The notes under the pieces were generated by a model that saw only the letters and a program-made list of their open reading frames with translations, was not told the DNA's origin and ran no database searches. Position numbers and translations under genes: made by a program. Positions 43,102 to 52,097 of a stretch of DNA of 64,000 bases are shown in pieces (the stretch's first letter is position 1; each line of letters begins with the position of its first letter). This DNA comes from Fusobacterium necrogenes (lineage in GTDB: Bacteria; Fusobacteriota; Fusobacteriia; Fusobacteriales; Fusobacteriaceae): positions 992,001-1,056,000 of the forward strand of contig NZ_UGGU01000003.1 in the NCBI RefSeq assembly GCF_900450765.1, given 5' to 3'.

Positions 43102-43118
43102 TTTATAAATTTATATAT

Positions 43119-43152
43119 AAAAGGGCTATTGCAATTTGCAACAGCCCCTTTT
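43119..43152. terminator. Bidirectional terminator between ansA and purine permease
   Basis: AAGGGCTATTGCAA and TTGCAACAGCCCCTT form a stem with one mismatch and a bulge, with A- and T-runs on either side. It lies between convergent stop codons, so it can serve both genes. Confidence 0.75.
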
Positions 43153-43179
43153 CTATTAAATAATCTCTTTATATAACTT

Positions 43180-44481
43180 TTATACCACTAAATTCACCAA
43201 ACAAAGTGCTCCTATAAATAATAGCGTCATATTTAACTTTTTAAAATCTCCAGTAATCAAATGAATGAGAATATAGCTTAAAAATCCTAAGCTCAATCCT
43301 GTACTGATACTATATGTAAGCGGCATCATTACAATTATTATGAAACAAGGAAATAAAGTTTTTAAATCTCCAAAATCTAAATCTTTTATATGCTTAAACA
43401 TATATACTCCTACTATAATTAAAGCTGAAGCTGTTGCATATCCTGGCACTACAGCTACCAATGGAGAAAATAATAATGCAAATAAAAATAGTAATCCTGT
43501 CACTACTGAAGCTAATCCTGTCTTAGCTCCTACCGCTACCCCAGCAGCTGACTCAACATAAGTTGTTACTGTACTTGTACCTAAAACTGACCCTATTATT
43601 GTTGAAAAAACATCTGTGTAAAGCATTCTTCCAAAGCCTTGAATTTTTCCATCTTTATCAATGATTCCTGCCTGTCTTGAGCAAGAGATTAATGTTCCTA
43701 AGGTGTCAAATAGGTCAACAAACATAAATGAAAATATAGGTCCTATTAGTGATAGTTTAAATGCTCCAACTATATCTAATTTTCCTGCTATTGGAGCTAT
43801 ACTTGGTGGAAGTGATACCACTTTTTCTGGAAGAGCTATATTTCCTGTTACAAATCCTAAAATTGTAGTAATAACTATTCCTATTAGCATACCTCCTTTA
43901 ACTTGTTTTATTTCTAAAGCAATTGCTACAATAAGTCCTATTATTCCTAAAATTGTAGTAAGTTTCATCTCTCCTAGTCCTACTATTGTAGCAGGATTAG
44001 CTGCAACTAACCCTATATTAATTAATCCTATAAATGTAATAAAAAGTCCTATTCCTCCACCTACTGCTATTTTTAATGGCATAGGAATAGCATAAGCTAT
44101 TTTCTCTCTAATTCCACCTAAAGATAGTATAAAGAAAAATATTCCTGACATAAATACAATACCTAATGAAGTTTCCCAAGATAGGCCTCTTCCTAATACA
44201 AGTGTAAATGTAAAGAAAGCATTCAATCCCATACCTGGTGCTAAAGCAAATGGTGCATTTGCCCAAACTCCAGAAATAATAGTTGCTAGTGCTGATGTCA
44301 AACAAGTAACTGTAATTAAAGCTCCCTTGTCCATTCCTGTCATTCCTAAAATTGAAGGATTAACAAATATAATATAAGACATAGCTAAAAACGTAGTTAA
44401 TCCTCCTATAACTTCCTGTTTTACTGTACTTCCCCTCTCAGAAATCTTGTACAATTTCTCTAAAATTCCTGTGTTCTCCAT
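43180..44481 (-). CDS. NCS2-family purine permease (AzgA/PbuG-like)
   Basis: A 433-residue inner-membrane transporter of the adenine/guanine/hypoxanthine permease branch of NCS2. GGLTTFLAMSYIIFVNPSIL near the N-terminus, ALAPGMGLNAFFTFTLV, MFVDLFDTLGTLI and GTSTVTTYVESAAGVAVGAKTGL are the AzgA blocks, and about 12-14 hydrophobic helices are seen. The start has AGGAGG. It is the last gene of the long minus-strand series, 18 bases after a pseudouridine synthase; no purine riboswitch lies before it. Which purine it carries cannot be told. Confidence 0.9.
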   Translation of the reverse strand: MENTGILEKLYKISERGSTVKQEVIGGLTTFLAMSYIIFVNPSILGMTGMDKGALITVTCLTSALATIISGVWANAPFALAPGMGLNAFFTFTLVLGRGLSWETSLGIVFMSGIFFFILSLGGIREKIAYAIPMPLKIAVGGGIGLFITFIGLINIGLVAANPATIVGLGEMKLTTILGIIGLIVAIALEIKQVKGGMLIGIVITTILGFVTGNIALPEKVVSLPPSIAPIAGKLDIVGAFKLSLIGPIFSFMFVDLFDTLGTLISCSRQAGIIDKDGKIQGFGRMLYTDVFSTIIGSVLGTSTVTTYVESAAGVAVGAKTGLASVVTGLLFLFALLFSPLVAVVPGYATASALIIVGVYMFKHIKDLDFGDLKTLFPCFIIIVMMPLTYSISTGLSLGFLSYILIHLITGDFKKLNMTLLFIGALCLVNLVV

Positions 44482-44499
44482 TTTTCCTCCTATATAAAT

Positions 44500-45369
44500 T
44501 TATTTAGATAATCTTTGAATATATTCTTTTGGAATTGGCAAATCTATTTCTACTCCATACCTATCTATTTTTAGATAGTGAGAAAACAGATACATCATCC
44601 TATCTTTGCTTTTTCCATATTTAGTATCTCCTACTATTGGATTTCCCATTGAGGCTAGCTGTACTCTCAACTGATGTGTCCTTCCACTTTCTAATTTACC
44701 CTCTAGTAATGTACAATCTTTTCCATATTCTATAACTTTAAAAAAACTTAAACTCTCTTTAGCTCCCTCTTCATATTTTTCTAACTCTACAACCCTATCA
44801 TCTAACCTTTTCAAGTAACTTTTTATTTGAAACTCTGCTTTTTTTATCCTTCCTTCAACTAGAATATAATATTTCTTCTCTATTTTTCTCTCTCTTATAT
44901 CTTCAGATAACTCTCTAGTTACTACAAGAGTTTTAGCTCCTACAACTATCCCTGAAGTAGCTTTATCAATCCTATTGATAAAATTAAAATTAGGATTTTT
45001 TAAGTACTCCTTTAATATTTCAGAAACACCATATTTATGTGCACTTCCCTTATGCATTACCATACCAGCTTTTTTATTCAAAATTAAAAGATTTTCATCT
45101 TCGTATATAATAAGCTTTTTTATCTCCTTTAATTCTTCTGTTTCAATCTTATTTTCCCTTTTGTCCTCTTTATTTTCTACTGTAAAAAATAACTTTACTA
45201 TATCATATCTTTGAAGCCGATAACTCTCCTTAGCTTTTTTTCCATTTACCTTTATTTTCCCTACTCTTATACATTTAAAAATTTCACTGAGTGACATATT
45301 AGGTAAATTTTTTCTTAAAAATTTATCTAACCTTACATCTTCATACTCCCTATCTATTATATATTCCAT
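44500..45369 (-). CDS. RluC/RluD-family pseudouridine synthase
   Basis: A 289-residue RNA pseudouridine synthase. An S4 RNA-binding domain (about 13-60, VRLDKFLRKNLP and KIKVNGKKAKESYRLQRYDIV) precedes the catalytic domain, where INRIDKATSGIVVGAKT carries the catalytic Asp135. LLEGKLESGRTHQLRVQLASMGNPIVGDTKYG is the last family block. The group (RluC, RluD or another) and hence the rRNA positions modified cannot be set from sequence. It lies 7 bases downstream of rodA and 18 before the permease. Confidence 0.9.
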   Translation of the reverse strand: MEYIIDREYEDVRLDKFLRKNLPNMSLSEIFKCIRVGKIKVNGKKAKESYRLQRYDIVKLFFTVENKEDKRENKIETEELKEIKKLIIYEDENLLILNKKAGMVMHKGSAHKYGVSEILKEYLKNPNFNFINRIDKATSGIVVGAKTLVVTRELSEDIRERKIEKKYYILVEGRIKKAEFQIKSYLKRLDDRVVELEKYEEGAKESLSFFKVIEYGKDCTLLEGKLESGRTHQLRVQLASMGNPIVGDTKYGKSKDRMMYLFSHYLKIDRYGVEIDLPIPKEYIQRLSK

Positions 45370-45376
45370 ATCTCTC

Positions 45377-46483
45377 CTAGTCTCTATATATTCTCACACT
45401 TTGGACTATACCCAACATTATAAAACTAATAAGTAGTGAAGTTCCTCCATAACTCATAAGTAGCAATGGTTTCCCTGTAACTGGCATAATTCCCATAGTC
45501 ATTCCTACATTTATCACAAAATGAAAAAAGAAAATAGCGGCTATACCATAACATACAAGTTTTCCAAATCTATCACTAGTTGTTTCAGCCACATATATTA
45601 TTTGCATAATTAAAATAATATATAGCAAAAAAAGTAAAGCTCCTCCTATAAAACCTCTTTCTTCTAAAAAAACTGAAACTATAAAGTCTGTATGAGCTTC
45701 TGGTAGAAATTTAAGCTTACTTTGACTGCTATTTAAAAATCCTTTTCCGTAAAGCTTTCCTGACCCTATAGCTATCATAGACTGTGTTACATTCCAACCA
45801 CTCCCTAATAGATCTGCTTCTGGATTTAAAAAAGTAAGAACTCTTTGTCTTTGATAATCTTTCAATAGGAAAAAATAAGCAAATGGAACAAAGGCCATTC
45901 CACTTATTCCAAAAATTATTATGGTTTTCCAATCCAAACCACACATAAATATAATTACACTAAAAGTCATAAGTATTATCAGTGTTGTTCCCAAATCAGG
46001 TTGCTTTAAAATAAGTAATAAAACTGGAGCCATATGTGCTCCAGCAATTATTACACTTTTTATCCCTACAACTCTATCTTTAAAGTATGTAGATAAAAAT
46101 GCTGATAAAGTTATCACTAACAAAACCTTTCCAATCTCTGATGGCTGTATACTCACAGGACCTAAGTCTATCCATCTTTGAGCTCCTAATCTACTCACTC
46201 CTAACAAAAAAACAGAGCACAAAATCACTATATTTAAAAGATACAAAACTTTATAGTACTTTAAATATTTTCTGTAGTCTATCATAGTGACAAATAAATA
46301 ACTAAATACTCCTATTACAGCCCAAATACTCTCTTTTATATAAAATGATGAAGTCCTTGTAATAGTTGCACTATATATAGTAGATATACTTATTGCCACT
46401 ATTATTATTGCATTTAAAACAAGGAAGTTATTCATTTTTTTTAATCTTTTAAAAAAAAGCTTTATATCTCTACTACTCTTCAT
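45377..46483 (-). CDS. rodA: Rod-shape-determining peptidoglycan polymerase RodA
   Basis: A SEDS-family glycosyltransferase of the inner membrane that polymerises peptidoglycan with a class B PBP. About ten hydrophobic helices are present over 368 residues. LGAQRWIDLGPVSIQPSEIGKVLLVI is the SEDS signature, ILKQPDLGTTLIIL has the essential Asp, and the C-terminal GIMPVTGKPLLLMSYGGTSLL closes the family pattern. RodA rather than FtsW is preferred from IQPSEIGK and PVTG(K/I)PLP-type sequence; neither mreB nor a PBP is adjacent. It lies 10 bases after dut. Confidence 0.88.
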   Translation of the reverse strand: MKSSRDIKLFFKRLKKMNNFLVLNAIIIVAISISTIYSATITRTSSFYIKESIWAVIGVFSYLFVTMIDYRKYLKYYKVLYLLNIVILCSVFLLGVSRLGAQRWIDLGPVSIQPSEIGKVLLVITLSAFLSTYFKDRVVGIKSVIIAGAHMAPVLLLILKQPDLGTTLIILMTFSVIIFMCGLDWKTIIIFGISGMAFVPFAYFFLLKDYQRQRVLTFLNPEADLLGSGWNVTQSMIAIGSGKLYGKGFLNSSQSKLKFLPEAHTDFIVSVFLEERGFIGGALLFLLYIILIMQIIYVAETTSDRFGKLVCYGIAAIFFFHFVINVGMTMGIMPVTGKPLLLMSYGGTSLLISFIMLGIVQSVRIYRD

Positions 46484-46493
46484 CTACTACCTC

Positions 46494-46934
46494 TTATTTT
46501 CCAGTGTGCCCAAATCCTCCAGCACCTCTTTCAGTTTCATCTAAACTTTCTACAACTTCAAAATCCATCTGTGCCACTTTATTTAATACAAGCTGTCCTA
46601 TTCTTTCTTGAGGCTCTATTACATATTCCTCTTTACTAAGATTAATAAGAATAACTCCAATCTCTCCTCTATAATCACTATCTATTGTTCCAGGTGTATT
46701 AGCCATACTGATACCGTGTTTTAGTGCAAGTCCACTTCTTGGTCTTACCTGTACCTCATATCCCTCTGGTATTGCCATTTTTATCCCTGTTGGAACTAAT
46801 ACTCTCTCTAATGATCCTAAAACTATTGGCTCAGAAATATTTGCTCTAACATCCATTCCAGCTGAACCAGATGTTTCATATTTTGGAAGAGTAACTCCCT
46901 CAGATATTAAAACTTGTACTTTTACTTTTTCCAT
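46494..46934 (-). CDS. dut: dUTP diphosphatase
   Basis: Trimeric dUTPase that makes dUMP and keeps uracil out of DNA. All five motifs are present in 146 residues: AGMDVRAN (I), [12 protein letters not shown] (II), [13 protein letters not shown] (III, with the catalytic Asp), ERIGQLV (IV) and [11 protein letters not shown] (V, the flexible C-terminal arm). Length is normal. It sits between the M16 peptidase and rodA with gaps of 10-13 bases. Confidence 0.96.
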   Translation of the reverse strand: MEKVKVQVLISEGVTLPKYETSGSAGMDVRANISEPIVLGSLERVLVPTGIKMAIPEGYEVQVRPRSGLALKHGISMANTPGTIDSDYRGEIGVILINLSKEEYVIEPQERIGQLVLNKVAQMDFEVVESLDETERGAGGFGHTGK

Positions 46935-46946
46935 CTCTATTTCTCC

Positions 46947-48170
46947 TTATATATTCCCTAAAATTGTCCATGAATAATATTTTTCATCAAAAATAACCTT
47001 AGCTGTTTCTTTAATATCATCTAAAGTTATTTTCTCTATGGAATTGATTATCTTATCTATATCTATTACCTCTCCATATAATAGATAAGAATTTGCCATT
47101 CTATTCATTCTTCCTTTGCTTCCCTCTAAGCTAAATGTAAGCATACTTAAGAATTGATTTTTAGATTTTTGAAGCTCGTAAGCTGTTATTCCATTCTTTC
47201 TTATATCTTCAAATTCAGCTCTTATTATATCTATTACATCACGATAACTTTCATGAGTGGTTCCTGCATAAACAGTAAAAATCCCTCCCTCTAAGAAAGC
47301 ACTTGAGTATGTATAAACAGAATAAGCTAGTCCTCTCTCCTCTCTAATCTTTTGGAAAAGTCTTGAACTCATATTTCCACCTAATACACTAGAGATAATA
47401 GCTGCTGGATATTTCATCTCATCTACAAGGCTTACCCCTTTAGTATTAAAACATAGATGAACTTGGTTAGTATCTCTAACTATTTTATTTTCTCCACTGT
47501 TAATAGTGTAATTGTTATCTATATTTCTCTCTACAGGATAATCTTCTAACTTTCCAAATCCTTTTTCTAGCATCTCAAATAACTTATCACAATCCATCTT
47601 CCCAGCTACTGAAATAACTAAATTAGAAGCTCTATATTGATCTTTAAAATATTTTACAAATCTATCTCTATCTATTCCATTTAAACTCTCTATTGTTCCT
47701 AATACACTATTTGATTGAGTTCCTGTTACAGCAAATTTTATATTCTCATCGTGGATAGTTTCCTCTGGAATATCCTCATACATTCTTATCTCTTCTATTA
47801 TTACATTTCTCTCTTTTTCAAGATTTTCCTCTGTAAAAGTAGAGTTGGCAAACATATCTGAAAGTATCTCTACTCCCTTTTCTATCTTGTTAGATAACAT
47901 TTGAATGTAATAGCAAGTTGTATCTCTACTTGTATAGGCATTTATCATTCCACCCTCATTATCTACCTCTTCAGAAATATCTTTAGCAGTTCTGTTAGTT
48001 GTTCCTTTAAACATCATATGCTCTATATAGTGAGATACTCCATTCTCCTCAGGATACTCATCTCTTGATCCTGTTTTTACAAATATACCCAGACTTATAG
48101 TATTTATACTATCTATATTATCCATAAGTACAGGTATTCCATTACTAAGCTTTCTTATCTCTATACTCAT
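46947..48170 (-). CDS. M16-family zinc peptidase (pitrilysin/processing-peptidase type)
   Basis: A 407-residue metallopeptidase with the inverted zinc motif HYIEH (H47, E50, H51) and the downstream zinc-ligand Glu in NVIIEEIRMYEDIPEE. The second half has RLFQKIREERGLAYSVYTY, the R/Y pair that binds substrate in the family. There is no signal peptide, so a cytoplasmic processing-peptidase-like role (YmxG/PqqL-like) is likely; its substrates are unknown. It lies between lptG and dut in the minus-strand series. Confidence 0.88.
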   Translation of the reverse strand: MSIEIRKLSNGIPVLMDNIDSINTISLGIFVKTGSRDEYPEENGVSHYIEHMMFKGTTNRTAKDISEEVDNEGGMINAYTSRDTTCYYIQMLSNKIEKGVEILSDMFANSTFTEENLEKERNVIIEEIRMYEDIPEETIHDENIKFAVTGTQSNSVLGTIESLNGIDRDRFVKYFKDQYRASNLVISVAGKMDCDKLFEMLEKGFGKLEDYPVERNIDNNYTINSGENKIVRDTNQVHLCFNTKGVSLVDEMKYPAAIISSVLGGNMSSRLFQKIREERGLAYSVYTYSSAFLEGGIFTVYAGTTHESYRDVIDIIRAEFEDIRKNGITAYELQKSKNQFLSMLTFSLEGSKGRMNRMANSYLLYGEVIDIDKIINSIEKITLDDIKETAKVIFDEKYYSWTILGNI

Positions 48171-48192
48171 TAATCCTCTCCATTCTTTACTA

Positions 48193-49275
48193 CTAATATT
48201 CAGCCTTATTCAACAGATAAATTCCAACTGCTAAAAACATTATATTGGGAAGCCAACCTCCCAAAAATGGATTTAAAAATCCATTGATACTCAAAGCTTC
48301 AAAAGAAGCTTGTACTACATAATAACCATAACCTAATAAAACACAAATACCTAGACTTACAGCTGAAGTTCCTCTCACATATCTTCCTCCCAATGCAAGC
48401 CCTAAAAATGATATTACGAAACTTGCAAATGGGAAGGAGTATCTATTTCCTAACTCCACCAAAAGCTCTCTAGTATCTCCACCAATACTCTTCATCTCTC
48501 TAATAGTCTTTTTCAAATCTTTTATAGTAAGAGTTCTTGGCTCAACAGTAAGAGTTATAAAATGCTCAGGACTATCTCCATATTTGCTATCTGAAAAAAA
48601 TTCCTTTGTTTCTGGCTTTTTATTATCATCTCCATAGTAGATATTTACATCTTTTAGCATCCATACTTTTTTGCTAAAATTATATCTTCCCTCTGGAGCT
48701 GTTATTATTCTCTCTATTTTATCAAAACTTTTATTTAAATCTACTATCTCTATATTTTCAGCAAATCCTGTCTCTCTATTTACCTTTTGCATAAGATATA
48801 TATAGTTAGAATCCTCCCCTCTTAAAAAAGCATTTCTTTTTTCTATAGGAGCAACTCTTTTTTGTACCTCCCCACTTCTCAAATCTCTATTTATTTTCAA
48901 AGAAATTGGATAAAGAGTATCATTTACAAAAAACACCACTCCAGATATTATAGCTGATATTATAATAGGAAATAATACTATCCTTCTAAATTTTATTCCA
49001 GAAGTTTTTAGAGAAATAATCTCTAAATTTGAAGCCATAGTACTTATAGTCATCATACTTCCTAATAATACTGCTAATGGTGCTACATCTATAAAGGTTC
49101 TAGGAAGAAGTGTAACTATGTAGTAAACAGCATCTCCTGGAGTAAATCTTCCATCACTTAGGTATTTTACTACTTTGAAAAGTTGACTTACTATAAATAT
49201 TCCCATAAAAGCTACAAGACTTAACATAAAAGATTTTATAAAATTTTTACTGATATATCTATCAATAATTTTCAT
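48193..49275 (-). CDS. lptG: LptG-like LPS export permease
   Basis: One of two related YjgP/YjgQ-family subunits that, with LptB, extract lipopolysaccharide from the inner membrane. The 360-residue protein has three hydrophobic helices at each end and a periplasmic beta-jellyroll in the middle. IDRYISKNFIKSFMLSL at the start and YSFPFASFVISFLGLALGG in the C-terminal half are family patterns. It overlaps lptF by one base (the stop of lptF meets its ATG). The LptF/LptG naming follows gene order and is not certain. Confidence 0.85.
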   Translation of the reverse strand: MKIIDRYISKNFIKSFMLSLVAFMGIFIVSQLFKVVKYLSDGRFTPGDAVYYIVTLLPRTFIDVAPLAVLLGSMMTISTMASNLEIISLKTSGIKFRRIVLFPIIISAIISGVVFFVNDTLYPISLKINRDLRSGEVQKRVAPIEKRNAFLRGEDSNYIYLMQKVNRETGFAENIEIVDLNKSFDKIERIITAPEGRYNFSKKVWMLKDVNIYYGDDNKKPETKEFFSDSKYGDSPEHFITLTVEPRTLTIKDLKKTIREMKSIGGDTRELLVELGNRYSFPFASFVISFLGLALGGRYVRGTSAVSLGICVLLGYGYYVVQASFEALSINGFLNPFLGGWLPNIMFLAVGIYLLNKAEY

Positions 49276-50351
49276 TATATCACCTCTATCTTTTTCTTAT
49301 ACATATAGAATGTCAATAGAAAAAGTATCAAATTAGGTAGCCAAACTCCTACAAATGCTGGTATAACACCTTTAGTCGCCATTACCATTCCAACATTTAA
49401 ACAGGTGATATAAGAAAATATTACTATCAAACTCAAGGCAAAATTAGCTCCCTTACCACTTCTATGATGTCCTATTGAAAGAAATACTCCCAACAACGAT
49501 AACATCATTGTAGAAAGTGGTACTGCTAGCTTTTTATTTATCTCAACCTTATAAGACAACTTCTCAGCAGCTGTTTTATTCTTCATCTCTTTTAATAATG
49601 TCCCTATTCCCATAGCTTCAATATCCTTTACCCTTATCTCAATCTCGCTAAAATATGCAGCTAATGGTATTTTTTTCTCATCAAACTTCCCTCTTAAAAC
49701 TTCTTTCCCTTCATCATTAAAATTATAAAATTTTGAATTTGTAAGTACCATAGCTGAATCTTTCCAATAGGCTTCCTCTCCAACTATTACAGTTGGAAAT
49801 GGTTTATCTTCCACCTTTTGAAATATCAAAACTCCTTTTGCTTTTTTATCCTTTCCTACCATCTTATCAATATATAGATTATACTCGTCTACTTCATCTA
49901 TAAAAGTCTTCTCTTTAAGTTGAAATATAGGATTTTCATAAGCTATTTTAGCAGTTAAAAACTGTAACTTTGCAACTGACCTTGGAATAATACTCTCTTG
50001 TAAGAAAAATATAAAAAGAGTAACACAACAAGCTGCTACAAATATAGGTTTCACAATATCCTTTAATGACATACCAATAGCACTCATAGCAGTAGCCTCA
50101 CTTGTTCTAGTAAACTTTGAAAAAGTTAACATTATCCCTAGAAACATTCCCATTGGTATAGTTTGTGAAAGTATAGGCGGAAGATAGAATGACAAAATTC
50201 TTATTACATCTATTATGGATATTCCCTTTACGATAATATTTTCCATCATAGCTACTATAATATCTATCAAAAATATGAAGGTAAATAGAGATACTCCAAA
50301 GAGAATAGGAATCTTTATCTCATTTAAAATATACTTATCTATTAATTTCAT
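49275..50351 (-). CDS. lptF: LptF-like LPS export permease
   Basis: The second YjgP/YjgQ-family permease, 358 residues. LIDKYILNEIKIPILFGVSLFTFIFLI is the membrane start, followed by SFYLPPILSQTIPMGMFLGIMLTFSKFTRTSEATAMSAIGMS, which is the coupling-helix region known to contact LptB. A periplasmic domain (about 130-260) and three C-terminal helices follow, with LAVPLSTMMLSLLGVFLSIG. It has the same layout as the next gene and is placed just after the cvpA-like gene. Confidence 0.87.
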   Translation of the reverse strand: MKLIDKYILNEIKIPILFGVSLFTFIFLIDIIVAMMENIIVKGISIIDVIRILSFYLPPILSQTIPMGMFLGIMLTFSKFTRTSEATAMSAIGMSLKDIVKPIFVAACCVTLFIFFLQESIIPRSVAKLQFLTAKIAYENPIFQLKEKTFIDEVDEYNLYIDKMVGKDKKAKGVLIFQKVEDKPFPTVIVGEEAYWKDSAMVLTNSKFYNFNDEGKEVLRGKFDEKKIPLAAYFSEIEIRVKDIEAMGIGTLLKEMKNKTAAEKLSYKVEINKKLAVPLSTMMLSLLGVFLSIGHHRSGKGANFALSLIVIFSYITCLNVGMVMATKGVIPAFVGVWLPNLILFLLTFYMYKKKIEVI

Positions 50352-50360
50352 ATACCTCTC

Positions 50361-50894
50361 CTAAAAAATCTTATTTATATACTTATCTATCAATTTCTCA
50401 TTTTTTACAGCTTCTATTCTCTCTTTAAATACTTTCGGAATATACTCCTCTATAAGTGGTGCTACTTTTAACAATGTTTCTACTGCTCTACTGTTATTCC
50501 CATATTTTTTTATCTCTGGAAATAAATCACTTGTAAAATTGAATATAAAAACTACCACTAAGGCTAATACTGCTCCTTTTGCAACTCCTATTAAACCACC
50601 TAAAATTCTCAATATAAACCCTTTTGTCAAAGTTTCCATAATATTTTTTAAGAAATGTAATAGTAGTCCTATTACAATATAAACAGCCCAAAATATAACT
50701 ATATAGACTATAAAATAATTAATATCATTTGACTTAAGATTTAAAAATTTTATCAATATTGGAGTAAAATATCTAGCTGCTATAAAATTGATAACTAAAC
50801 CAAATACTGATAAAAATTCTACAAAAAATCCATTTTTTAATCCATCTAAGATCGCTAAAATCAATACTACTAATATAATAATATCTAAATACAT
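50361..50894 (-). CDS. CvpA-family membrane protein
   Basis: A 177-residue protein with four hydrophobic helices of the CvpA family, named for colicin V production in E. coli. The start MYLDIIILVVLILAILDGLKNGFFVEFLSVFGLVINF has the family pattern D.....l....G...G...e......g. RILGGLIGVAKGAVLALVVVFIF is the second signature. The biochemical role is unknown. It stands between the methyltransferase and lptF genes with short gaps. Confidence 0.85.
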   Translation of the reverse strand: MYLDIIILVVLILAILDGLKNGFFVEFLSVFGLVINFIAARYFTPILIKFLNLKSNDINYFIVYIVIFWAVYIVIGLLLHFLKNIMETLTKGFILRILGGLIGVAKGAVLALVVVFIFNFTSDLFPEIKKYGNNSRAVETLLKVAPLIEEYIPKVFKERIEAVKNEKLIDKYINKIF

Positions 50895-50906
50895 AATTCA
50901 CACCTT

Positions 50907-52088
50907 CTAACTATTAATTATTCTCACCCATAGTGCTTTTAAATATAAAGTTTCTGGAACATGTAATATCCATGGATGGTCTTCTGGCTGATAATTTATT
51001 CCTATCACTTGTAAAAGTTTTCCATTTTTAGAGGCTGCCATTCTTGTAACTTCTATTAAATCTTGAAGGGAGATATGATAAGCACAAGTAATTACTCCCA
51101 ATATTCCTCCATCTTCTAAAAGTTTAAAGCTATCATCACATAGATCAAAGAAAAAATCTCTTCCTTTGTGGATATCAGCCTTTCTCTTAATTAAAGATGG
51201 TGGATCTAATGTAATTACATCATACTTTTCTTCTCTTCCTACAAGTGTCTTAAGAAGTAAAAAAGCATCTCCTTCCATAGTTGTATAATTTCCTTCAAAC
51301 CCATTTAATTCATAATTTTCTCTACATAGTTCAAGAGCATGAGGTTCCTTATCTATAGCTACAACCTTTTTGCAATTCTCTTTTAAAGCAGCCATAGAAA
51401 ATCCACCACTACTAGAAAATACATCTAAGAATCTAGTATCTTTATTTAAATACTTTCTAATAAATTTTCTAGAATCTCTTTGATCTAAGAAAAATCCTGT
51501 TTTTTGTCCATCTATAATATCTATTCCATACTTAAGTCCATTATCCTCCATAATAACTCTTTCTGGAATTTCACCAAAGATAATTCCTGTCTTTTGCTCT
51601 ACTCCCTCATGAGTTCTATTTTCTACGTCACTTCTTTCATAGATTCCCTTTGGTTTCATAACTTTTTTAATAGCATTTATTATCTCTTGTCTAAATCTTT
51701 CTACTCCAGAATTTCTAAATTGTACTGCTACATATTTGTCAAATTTATCTATTATAAGTCCTGGAATCCCATCTCCCTCTGAGAAAAATGCTCTTATACA
51801 GTTTGTTTCATTATATAAGTGTTCTCTCTTTTTATAGGCACTTCTTATTTTATTTAAGATAAAATCTTTATCTATCTTTTCATCTTTTGTAGTAAGTACT
51901 CTCACATAAGCAGATGTAGAGTCAGTTACATATCCTCTTCCTACAAATGTCATATCCTCAGCACAAACATCTACTACATCTCCATTTTCTATCTTTCCTA
52001 TTATATTTTTTACTTCATCTTTAAATACATTAGGATAAAAGTTTTGAATTTTCTTCTCTTTTCCCTTTTGCAAAATTATTTTTGCCAT
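50907..52088 (-). CDS. PUA-domain class I rRNA methyltransferase (RlmI-like)
   Basis: A 393-residue SAM-dependent methyltransferase like RlmI, which makes m5C in 23S rRNA. The N-terminal PUA-like domain (about 1-75) is followed by the EEHE-type domain with IPGLIIDKFDKYVAVQF, then the Rossmann domain with FLDVFSSSGGFSMAAL (SAM site), AIDKEPHALELCRENYELNG and DVITLDPPSLIKRK. ITCAYHIS near the end contains the Cys used by m5C enzymes. The exact target is not certain. It precedes cvpA by 12 bases and follows alr by 9. Confidence 0.87.
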   Translation of the reverse strand: MAKIILQKGKEKKIQNFYPNVFKDEVKNIIGKIENGDVVDVCAEDMTFVGRGYVTDSTSAYVRVLTTKDEKIDKDFILNKIRSAYKKREHLYNETNCIRAFFSEGDGIPGLIIDKFDKYVAVQFRNSGVERFRQEIINAIKKVMKPKGIYERSDVENRTHEGVEQKTGIIFGEIPERVIMEDNGLKYGIDIIDGQKTGFFLDQRDSRKFIRKYLNKDTRFLDVFSSSGGFSMAALKENCKKVVAIDKEPHALELCRENYELNGFEGNYTTMEGDAFLLLKTLVGREEKYDVITLDPPSLIKRKADIHKGRDFFFDLCDDSFKLLEDGGILGVITCAYHISLQDLIEVTRMAASKNGKLLQVIGINYQPEDHPWILHVPETLYLKALWVRIINS

Positions 52089-52097
52089 TTTCGCTCC

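Noticed and set aside
43661-44095. A 144-codon open frame opposite the purine permease, and similar long frames opposite asnS, secD and pnp.
   Set aside because: They lack ribosome-binding sites and recognisable domains, and lie fully within well-identified genes on the other strand.
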